This document shows, one piece after another, positions 52,448 to 61,100 of a stretch of 64,000 nucleotides of DNA. This DNA is from Armatimonadota bacterium. Its GTDB lineage: Bacteria; Armatimonadota; HRBIN16. Under the pieces are notes generated by a model. That model made no database searches. It was not told where the DNA came from and was given only the letters and a program-made list of their open reading frames with translations. Every line of letters begins with the position of its first letter. Position 1 is the stretch's first letter. The position numbers and the translations under genes were made by a program. The stretch is from contig BPGU01000003.1 of NCBI GenBank assembly GCA_026003195.1, positions 721,086 through 785,085 of the forward strand, written 5' to 3'.

Positions 52448-54778
52448 CTACCGCAAGGTGACTATCGTCACCCCATCTCCGCCCTCAGCAGGCTCTGCAC
52501 TACGATAGGAAGCCACCAGAGGGTGTGTTTTCAGATACTCCCGCACCGCCTGCCTTAATGCACCCGTGCCCTTACCATGAATCACGCGCACCTGCTCTAA
52601 TCCTGCCGCATACGCCTCGTCCAGATAACGGTCCAGATTGGCGAGAGCCTCTTCTACCCTCTGCATCCGCAGCATGATTTCCGGCGAAATGTGTGTGGTG
52701 CGCGAGAGGTTCACCGGGAGAGACACCGCCGGAGCGTCAGAGGTCGGTTTCTGCTCCACACGTTGCAGCGTCTCACGCGGAACCGTCACGCGGATGGCTC
52801 CTGCCTGTACCGTTGCTTCTTTCTCCGCCAGCTGCAACACCGTGCCGGTGACGTTGAGCGTGGTGACGCGAACGGTGTCGCCTTCGCGTATCTCGGCGGG
52901 AACGTGGGCTGGAGCGGGAGGAGCGAGCAGACGTTTCATCTGCTCCGCCGCTTGACGCACCTGCTGACGCGCCTCTTGTGCCTGCCGGTTCTCGCGCGGC
53001 TGTTCGCGCAGGCGACGGTAAGCCTCTTCCGCCTGCTGGAGTATCTGCTGAAAACGCTCCTGTACCTCCTGCGCTACCTGCTCGCGCAGTCGCTGGCGCT
53101 CTTCTTCCAGTTTTTCCAACCGTTGCTGGAGCTGCTTGCGCAGGTTCTCCACCTCCCGACGCTCCCTGTCGGTGGCGAGCCGGTCCTGCTCGAGGGCACG
53201 CTGTTCCTCTTCCAGTCGACGCATGATGCTGGCCGCCTCTGTTTCGCGCCCGGCAAGACGCGCCTGTGCGGTCTCTATCACCGACTGAGGCAGCCCGAGC
53301 CTTTGTGCAATCACTATCGCGTGGCTGGAGCCGGGCGTGCCGATGCGCAGATGGTATGTCGGGCGCAGGGTCTGAACATCGAACTCCACCGAGGCGTTCT
53401 GCACCCCCTCTCGGGCATAGGCGTAACTCTTCAGCTCGCCATAGTGCGTCGTTGCCATCACACGCGAGCGACGCGCTAGCAGGTAGTCTAATATCGCCTG
53501 TGCCAGAGCAGCGCCTTCGGCGGGGTCGGTGCCTGCACCCAGCTCGTCCAGCAGCACCAGCGTCCGCTCATCACACTGCGGAAGCATCTGTGCGATGTGA
53601 GTCATGTGCCCCGAAAAGGTGGACAGGGATTGCTCGATGCTCTGCTCATCGCCGATGTCGGCAAAGACCTTTTCGAACACTGCCATCTCGCTACCCGTGT
53701 CGGCAGGCACATGCAACCCTGATTGCATCATCAACGTGAGCAAACCGACCGTTTTGAGGGTGACCGTCTTTCCGCCCGTGTTGGGTCCCGTGATGAGCAG
53801 GATACGGAAGCGGTTGCCCAGCTCCACATCGATGGGCACTACAGGTGGCTGGAGCAAGGGGTGGCGCGCCTTTCGCAGGCGGATTCTGCCCTGCGTGTGG
53901 AGTACCGGTTCCACCGCATCCCATTCCGCACTCAGGCGAGCACGCGCGTTGATAAAATCCAGCTCCGCGAGCGCATCACTGGTCAGCAAGAGCGTATCGC
54001 ACTGCTTGCCGACCAGCGCACTCAACTCCCCCAGGATGCGTTCCACCTCGTTCTGTTCGGCAATCTGTGCCTCGCGGATCTGGTTGCCGAGGTCTACCAC
54101 CTCCTGGGGCTCCATGAACAGAGTGGCTCCCGATGCGCTGACGTCGTGTACGATTCCGCCGAACTGCGCGCGATACTCCGCTTTGACCGGCAGGCAGTAG
54201 CGGTCACCCCGCATGGTGATGACAGGTTCCTGCAGCATGTTACGAATGCGTGAGGAGTTAAGCGTTGCCTGCAGGCGTTCCGTAATCCGGGAGTGCAGTT
54301 GCCGCAGTCGCTGGCGGATGCGTGCCAGCTCGGGGCTGGCGCTGTCGGCGACGGTAGCGTCCTCACGCAGGCAACGACGGATTTCGCTCACCACATCGGG
54401 CAGGGGTTCCAGCTGCCGAGCCAGCACGCAGAGGGAGGGGCATTTCTCCTCTCGCGCCAGCAGGAACGTGCGCAGACGCCGGGCAGATTCCAGCGTATCG
54501 GCAATGGAGAGCAGTGCCTCCGCGGGCAACACTCCCCCCGCACGCGCCAGTGAGACCGCCGAACGCACATCCTGCGCCCCCCGCAGAGACATCTCCTCCG
54601 CCAGGTCTATCAGCCGACGCGCTTCCGAGGTCTGCTGTAGCCGAAGGCGGATAACCTCTTCATCGGTCAGGGGCGACATACGGTGCGCTCGCTCCGCGCC
54701 CATTGGCGTGGTGCAGTGAGCCGCCAGCTTTCGCCGGATGGCCTTATAATCCAGAACTTTCAGTGTGTGTGCGTTCAT
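52448..54778 (-). CDS. mutS2: endonuclease MutS2
   Basis: A 776-residue MutS-family ATPase that in other bacteria suppresses recombination or acts on stalled, collided ribosomes. It starts NAHTLKVLDYKAIRRKLAAH. The ATPase has Walker A TGPNTGGKTVTLKTVG, Walker B LVLLDELGAGTDP and the MSH motif SSHAIVIAQRLGLP. A long coiled coil (EEEQRALEQDRLATDRERRE onward) leads to a KOW-like segment and the C-terminal Smr nuclease domain (VRVIHGKGTGALRQAVREYL). All expected parts are present. The ATG at 54778 is preferred over one at 54799. Confidence 0.96.
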   Translation of the reverse strand: MNAHTLKVLDYKAIRRKLAAHCTTPMGAERAHRMSPLTDEEVIRLRLQQTSEARRLIDLAEEMSLRGAQDVRSAVSLARAGGVLPAEALLSIADTLESARRLRTFLLAREEKCPSLCVLARQLEPLPDVVSEIRRCLREDATVADSASPELARIRQRLRQLHSRITERLQATLNSSRIRNMLQEPVITMRGDRYCLPVKAEYRAQFGGIVHDVSASGATLFMEPQEVVDLGNQIREAQIAEQNEVERILGELSALVGKQCDTLLLTSDALAELDFINARARLSAEWDAVEPVLHTQGRIRLRKARHPLLQPPVVPIDVELGNRFRILLITGPNTGGKTVTLKTVGLLTLMMQSGLHVPADTGSEMAVFEKVFADIGDEQSIEQSLSTFSGHMTHIAQMLPQCDERTLVLLDELGAGTDPAEGAALAQAILDYLLARRSRVMATTHYGELKSYAYAREGVQNASVEFDVQTLRPTYHLRIGTPGSSHAIVIAQRLGLPQSVIETAQARLAGRETEAASIMRRLEEEQRALEQDRLATDRERREVENLRKQLQQRLEKLEEERQRLREQVAQEVQERFQQILQQAEEAYRRLREQPRENRQAQEARQQVRQAAEQMKRLLAPPAPAHVPAEIREGDTVRVTTLNVTGTVLQLAEKEATVQAGAIRVTVPRETLQRVEQKPTSDAPAVSLPVNLSRTTHISPEIMLRMQRVEEALANLDRYLDEAYAAGLEQVRVIHGKGTGALRQAVREYLKTHPLVASYRSAEPAEGGDGVTIVTLR

Positions 54779-55019
54779 CCCAACGCTATTGTATCCCAAC
54801 TTTGCGCCGAAAAAAACCGGTAAGGGAACACAGCACCAGGACCGCTACGGAGACCGGAAGCAAGATATTTTTTTCAAAAAAATTCTCGTCAGCTCCGAAA
54901 AACCTGAAGGAATTTCTCGGTTGGGACGATAATATCACTTAGGCAATAGTGTATAGATGCTTTCTGCTGAGCAGAGCCAAGCTGAACTCAACACTCATTC
55001 AGAGGTGGAGGAGTATGCC

Positions 55020-55793
55020 ATGGTGCGCTGTTTGTTGCTTGGCTTCGCGCTGATAGCGAGCGCTGCGCTCGCCCAGAACGAGGCGTCGCGTGCGTGGAGT
55101 GTGCGCCTTAGCGTTCAGGTAGGCGCTTATCGCGATGCAGATAATCTATTTGGACAGAGCAAAGTCTCCCGCGCTTTTGCAGATCCCCCTTCCGCCCCGG
55201 ATAATCCCGCGCGAGTTCGCTTGACCTTTGCGCACGGCGGTTCGGTGGACATCCGCGCCTTCAGCCGCTCCCGCACCCGCTGGGAGTTCAGCGTGGAAAC
55301 GGACATCGAGGACGCCGACGTGGTATTACGCTGGGAGAATGTGGCAAAGGTACCGAAGCAGGTCAACCTGCGCCTGGTAGATGTGGAGACCGGGCGTCGT
55401 TTGTGGATGCGCACCGCACCCTCCTACACCTTCCGCAGCGGCAAAGGCATCACCCGTCGGCAGTTTGCGGTGGAGATGGACACCGATGCTCGTTTGCCTT
55501 TGCGCATCTCGCAGGTCAAGGTGCAGCAAAGCCGCGGCAGCACAGTGGGTTTACAGTTTATGCTCAGTCAGCCTGCCAGCACGCAGGTGCGGGTGCTTTC
55601 CGCCAGTGGCAAGATGGTGCGCGAGATCGAAAAGGCGGTCGCCCGAAGTGCGGGAGTGCAAAACGTACAGTGGGACGGTAGAGACGCCTCAGGCGTTGCA
55701 CTGCCTGCAGGAGCCTATCTGTTAGAGGTCATCGCGGTCAGTGAGGAGCTGGAACAAGCGCGAGCAGTGATCCCCTTTGTGTTCAAGCGATAG
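55020..55793 (+). CDS. exported protein with FlgD-type Ig-like C-terminal domain
   Basis: A 257-residue exported protein from ATG 55020 with GGAGGAG upstream. The signal peptide is MVRCLLLGFALIASAALAQ. The N-terminal two thirds are strand-rich with no named domain (VRLSVQVGAYRDADNLFG). The last 75 residues are FlgD-Ig-like: VRVLSASGKMVREIEK, VQWDGRDASGVALPAGAYLL. This module is common at the ends of secreted proteins in several phyla. It is directly upstream of the CARDB protein gene, so the two may work together on the surface. Confidence 0.75.
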   Translation: MVRCLLLGFALIASAALAQNEASRAWSVRLSVQVGAYRDADNLFGQSKVSRAFADPPSAPDNPARVRLTFAHGGSVDIRAFSRSRTRWEFSVETDIEDADVVLRWENVAKVPKQVNLRLVDVETGRRLWMRTAPSYTFRSGKGITRRQFAVEMDTDARLPLRISQVKVQQSRGSTVGLQFMLSQPASTQVRVLSASGKMVREIEKAVARSAGVQNVQWDGRDASGVALPAGAYLLEVIAVSEELEQARAVIPFVFKR

Positions 55794-55822
55794 CGTGAAC
55801 CACGAATCAGGAGGATGCGAGC

Positions 55823-58102
55823 ATGAGAGCTACCTTCCTTACTTTTGTCTGGGTGAGCATCTGGCTGCTGGGAGCGGTCACCCTCTTCGCGCAGGAGAAG
55901 CCTGACCTCGATACGCGCGGTGTGGACGGGCAGGACTTCGTCGCACAAAACGACCTGTTAGACATCCGTGTGGGTCCTCGCAGCAGTAATAGATGGGTCT
56001 TCCGCTACGCGCAGGGTCAGAGCGCGGATGCCGTTTATCTGGAGCATTACGGCGTGTGGACGCCGGACTGGGGAGGCATCGTGCCTTCCGAGGACATGAC
56101 GGTCGAGCAGGGTTTCCGCGAACTGCAGCCCGACCGCCTGGCGGAAGCGACCATATCCTACAGCGCGAACGGACGCTCCCTGCGCATCATCCGGCGGGTG
56201 CAATTCTACCCGGGTGCATCGCGCCAGTTCAATATCACCTACGTGCTCACCAATACCGGCTCTCAGCCCATCCAGGACGTTCGTTTCTTCCAAACGATTG
56301 ACTTCGACATCGCAGGTGCAGGTGGCGACTACGCCTGGTACAACGCAGGCTCCGACTCGGTCTTCATGAACGACGATAGCTACTACCGGGTCGGCTTTAC
56401 AGGCAGCATCCGTTCCAGTCACCACGGGACGGGACACTGGAGTTTCATGCTGAACGACGACTGGGACGACGGTCAACTCAATGACCAGACACGCTACCCC
56501 GCTTCAGGCACTGCGGACGCTGGAGTGGGCTTGCAGTGGAACCTGGGCGACCTGGCGCCCGGGCAAACGTGGGAAGTGACTCTCACCTTCTTCTTCGGCG
56601 GTGCTGCAGGCATTCAAGCACTGATCCCCGACCGCACGGTAGGACGAGGACGCGAGGTGATTCTGGATGCCTCCGCCTCCAATTCGGTAGACCAGATTGT
56701 CGCTTATGAGTGGGACCTAGACAACGACGGACAGTTTGACGATGCCACCGGAGTACAGGTGCCTTACCGATGGGACACACTGGGGCAGTACCTCATCAGC
56801 GTGCGCGTGCGTGACAGTGCGGGACGTGTGGATGAGGACAGCGCCACCATCACCGTCGTGCCCGACCGCGACTTGCAGGTGGCGAACGTCGCCCTCACAC
56901 CTTCGGAGAACCTGAAAGATGGGCAAACGGCGACCGCAAACATCCGTATCCGCAATGAGGGTGTAGACCCGGTTTCGCAGGCTTTCCGCATCGCGGTGTT
57001 TGCCTCTTCAGGAGGTGCGAACGAAAGGCTGGCAGCCTATCAGGATGTCCCCAGTCTGGGAGCCAATGCGGCGGTGGACATCGCCTTGCCCGTGCGCCTG
57101 CGTGGCAACGACTCGCGCCTGCGTGTGGTCACGGACTACTACAACTGGGTGAGCGAGACCAGCGAGGGCAACAACGCGCAGCTGCTGGAGTTTGCGCCGG
57201 TACCTGCCCCGGACCTGGTGGTCAGCGGAGTGCGCATCCAGCCCACGGAGGGACTGGTGGACGGTCAGCGCGTGGAGGCGGTAGTGACCGTTGCCAACAA
57301 CGGAGCAGACACCCTGAACGATTTCCGGGTGAGCCTGCTGCCAGGTGCGACGGGCAACCCCATGCCTGTCAGCGGTGTCGCACGGGTGACCGGTGGACTG
57401 GCTCAGGGCGCCAGCACGGAAGTGGTGATTCCCTTCGAGGTGCGCGCGGGCACGAACCAGACGGTGGGCGCACAGGTAGATGACTTGGACGAAGCGGGCG
57501 AAAGCGACGAGACCAACAACGGTATCCGCTCCGGTGACCCCATGGTGCGCGAGCGCGCCGAGGCGCGTATCCCCGACATCGCCCCACCTGACCTGATGGT
57601 GGAATCGCTCTCTCACGTGCCCGGTGCCGACATCGCTTACGGGCAGGAAGTGCAGCTGCGGGCGGTGGTGCGCAACGCAGGCGGCGCCACACTGCGTCCC
57701 ATTGCGGTGCAGTTCCTCATCGACCAGGGTTCCGTAGCGCTCTTGAACCTGAACGGGTTGGCGGCGGGCGCGTCGCAACCTCTCTCCGCCAGCTGGACAG
57801 CCACCAGCGGTACACACACGCTGCGGGTGGTGGCAGACCCCTACTTCCGTCTGCCCGACGCCAACACCGACAACAACCGCGCCTCGCTCGACCTGCCGGA
57901 AATCATACCGCCGGACCTAGAAATAGCCAGCCTGACCTTCTCGCCTGATACCTTTGCGATGAGGCAGAGGGTAAGCGTGGCGGTGGAGGTGCGCAACGTT
58001 GGACAGGGGCGCATCAACACGCCGGTGAATGTGGAGTTCCGTCTGGACGATGCGACGCTGCGAGTCACTCAGCTGGTACCCCCCTATGCCACCCGGAAGT
58101 AG
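55823..58102 (+). CDS. large CARDB-repeat surface protein, N-terminal part before a frameshift
   Basis: A 759-codon frame starting with a signal peptide (MRATFLTFVWVSIWLLGAVT). After a beta-rich N-terminal domain there is a PKD domain at about residues 265-350 (GRGREVILDASASNSVDQIV, AYEWDLDNDGQFDD), then CARDB repeats (APDLVVSGVRIQPTEGLVDG, PPDLMVESLSHVPG, PPDLEIASLTFSPD). The last repeat breaks off at a C6 run (58079-58084), after which this frame reads YATRK and stops. The other frame continues the same repeat at once. It is therefore one gene interrupted by a single-base frameshift, either real or from sequencing. Confidence 0.75.
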   Translation: MRATFLTFVWVSIWLLGAVTLFAQEKPDLDTRGVDGQDFVAQNDLLDIRVGPRSSNRWVFRYAQGQSADAVYLEHYGVWTPDWGGIVPSEDMTVEQGFRELQPDRLAEATISYSANGRSLRIIRRVQFYPGASRQFNITYVLTNTGSQPIQDVRFFQTIDFDIAGAGGDYAWYNAGSDSVFMNDDSYYRVGFTGSIRSSHHGTGHWSFMLNDDWDDGQLNDQTRYPASGTADAGVGLQWNLGDLAPGQTWEVTLTFFFGGAAGIQALIPDRTVGRGREVILDASASNSVDQIVAYEWDLDNDGQFDDATGVQVPYRWDTLGQYLISVRVRDSAGRVDEDSATITVVPDRDLQVANVALTPSENLKDGQTATANIRIRNEGVDPVSQAFRIAVFASSGGANERLAAYQDVPSLGANAAVDIALPVRLRGNDSRLRVVTDYYNWVSETSEGNNAQLLEFAPVPAPDLVVSGVRIQPTEGLVDGQRVEAVVTVANNGADTLNDFRVSLLPGATGNPMPVSGVARVTGGLAQGASTEVVIPFEVRAGTNQTVGAQVDDLDEAGESDETNNGIRSGDPMVRERAEARIPDIAPPDLMVESLSHVPGADIAYGQEVQLRAVVRNAGGATLRPIAVQFLIDQGSVALLNLNGLAAGASQPLSASWTATSGTHTLRVVADPYFRLPDANTDNNRASLDLPEIIPPDLEIASLTFSPDTFAMRQRVSVAVEVRNVGQGRINTPVNVEFRLDDATLRVTQLVPPYATRK

Positions 58103-61100
58103 CCAGATAGTGCGCATCGACTACACGGCGCAACCGGGGCAACATCGTCTGCAGGCGATAGTAGACCCCGGCAGGGCGCTGGGCGAAGCCAACGTCGCCA
58201 ACAACGTACGCGAGGTCACCCTACCAGATGTACCGGCACCTGAAGTCGCCCTGTCGGATCTGGAACTGCTACCCACCAATCCGCAGGTGGGGCAGCAATA
58301 CGTGGCGATCGTGCGCGTGCGCAACACCGGCGGACAGCTGGCAGGCGCAGTGCCGATTGTGCTGCAGCATCTGGACAGCAACGGTGCGGTACTTGCCACC
58401 AGCACCTCCAGCATCCCGAACCTGGCAGCGGGCTTGGACCAGCGTTTCAGCCTGTCTACGGCGCGTCCGATGGGTGCAACGCGCCTGCGCGTGCGGGTGT
58501 CGCCGGAGGACATCAGCGACTCGCAACCCGATAATAACACCGTCGAAACTGAATTGCCGGTGGTGCCTCCGCCGGACTTCGTGCTGTCGGGGATGTCGGT
58601 GCGACTGCCCAGCGACCTGCGCTTCGGCAGCACCATCCGCTTTAACATACAAATCCGCAACGAGGGTGGCAACTTCCGACTGCCCATCGGCTATCCACAG
58701 GGTATCCCGGTGCGTCTCTTGGTGGACGGGCAGGCTGTGGGTCAGGCACTTATCGGAGGTCTCGATTCGGGAGTGAGCACCGAGGTCTCTGTGGCGTGGA
58801 GTGTGGACCGCCCGGTAGACAACCCGCAGGTACGTGTGGTGGTGGACCCCGACAACGTTGTCTCCGAGAGCAATGAAGACAACAACGCCACCGAAGAGCG
58901 GCTGGCGGTGAGCGTGGCTCCGGTGGACTTTACCGTGGAGAGCATCGACATCCTGCCTGCAGGCAAACCTGCGGGCGACACTGCGAACGTGATGGTGCGC
59001 GTGCGCAGCTCGGGCGCGTATCAGGGACGCCTCAGCGTGGCAGCGCAGGTGGACGGCACACGCCTGCCTCCTGTAGAGGCAAACGTCAACATCCCGGAAG
59101 GGGGTACCACTGACATCCCCCTGCGCTGGACGGTCACCCCCGGTGCCGATCGCGCTATTCGCGCCGAGGTAGACCCCGACAACCGCATCGCCGAGAGCGA
59201 TGACACCAACAACGTGTTGAACCACGTGGTGAACTACCCGGTGGACGCCCCCGACCTCACCTTCGGCGACCTGCAATACGAACCGACAGAGGGCGTGCGC
59301 CAGGGCGACAGGGTGCGCGTGCGGATGCAGGTGCGGAACAACGGCGGCGCCTATCGGGGCAACATACCGGTGCGTATCAGCATCGGAGGCTCGTTCCAGC
59401 GCAACGTAGACGTGCTGGCACCCGAACCGGATGGAAGTCGGCAGATCGTGGTGGAGTGGCCCGCCCTGCAGGGCAACAGCCACCCGCTCACGGCAGTCAT
59501 TGACCCCGACAACGTCGTTGCCGAAAGCAACGAGGAGAACAACTCGCTGGCGCAGGTGCTGGCAATCAACGTCGCACCCCGTCCTGCGCTGGAGCTGGCT
59601 TCGGTCTCCGAACCGCCTGTGCCTCTGGCGCCGGGGCAAGCAGTGGATATCGACATCGTGCTGCGTAACAACGGGCAGGTGGAGCTGACTCCTGTGCTGG
59701 AGGTCACCGGGCTGCCTGAGGGCTGGGGCGACCTGAGCGCGATGAGCCTGCGTCTGGTGCCCGGTCAGGAGGCTCAACAGCGTTTGCGCATCCGGGTGCC
59801 CAGCAACGTCGCCAGCCGCGATGTGGTGTTCACCGTCACCGCCACCGCCAGCGCGTACGGTCTGCAGGTGTCCGCTCAGCGTACCCTGCGCATTATCGCC
59901 GAACCGATTATCACCGATCTCACGCCGGTCAACGGTGCCACGGTCGGCACGACCGACCTGACCATCCGCTGGAACACCCACGTTCCCGCCAGCACCGAGG
60001 TGCTGTACCGGAGCACCGCCGACGCCGAATGGCGCACGGTCACCGGGGAGCCCGGCACCCAGCACAGCGTCACCCTGCGCAACCTGCAGCGCAACGCGCG
60101 CTATCTCTTCATCGCACGCAGCACCAACGCTTATGGCACCTCGCAGAGCGAGGAGCGTACCGTCACCGTTACCAAAGGCATCACCTTCGTGCAGGCGCAG
60201 ATGCAGTTCGAAGCGCGCAAAGACTACGACCAGCGATTCAGCGTGACGCTGCGCAACAACGATAACCGCCCGCATCAGGTGCAGGTGAGCGTGCTGAACA
60301 GCTATGACGACGCACCTGCGGGCTTTATCGGACCGGGAAGCTTCGACGAACCGATTATCATCCAGCCGAACAGCAACGCCACTCTCACCTTTGCCTGCCA
60401 CTTCCAGAACGCACGTAGTGCCAACTACGTGTGGCGGTTCGCGGCGCGTACCGTGGGCGAGCCGGAGCAGATGACAGATGAAGCCGAAGCCAGCGTGCGC
60501 GTGCGCCCCTCACAGGCGCAACTGGTGGTGGACCTGATAGCAGAAGACCCCCTCACCCGCGTGCAGACCTACCGCATCCGCAACATCGGCACTGAGCCTG
60601 CGGTGGACGTCAACGTCGCACCGGATGACTCGGTGAACGGTCAGGTGGGCATCGAACCGCAGGTCAGCCATGCCTATCTGGCACCCGGTGAGGCGATACA
60701 GTTCAAGGTATTCCCGCTCTACTCTGGGGGAGCGGACGTGGGCGGAATGCGCTTTGAGAACATCGAGCAGGCGATGCTGGAGTTTGAAAACAGCATCCAG
60801 GTAACCCGCAACCTGGTGCCGTTCGATATGTACCTCTCCTACAACGGGGTGGAGATCGGCGCGCTGCAGAACCAGATACCGCTGGGGGTGCAGGCGTTCT
60901 CCATCCCGCCTGCGGTGTTCGCCCTGAACAGCACACGCTCGGCTCGCGTGCCTGCGGGTACGGTGCGCTTGCTGAGCCCGGCGGAACAGGCTCTGATTCG
61001 CGCCAACTCGCGGGCGGTGGGCAGCCTGCGCATCTGGGAAGGCAACCAGCCTCCTCTGCAGATTACCGTCAACACCGACTGCCCGCCCGACTCGCAGCTG

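Noticed and set aside
58269..60401. Long open frame of 710 codons on the minus strand
   Set aside because: It is the antisense shadow of the GC-rich CARDB gene. The plus strand reads as clear CARDB repeats throughout, and the minus product is low-complexity His/Arg/Gln-rich.
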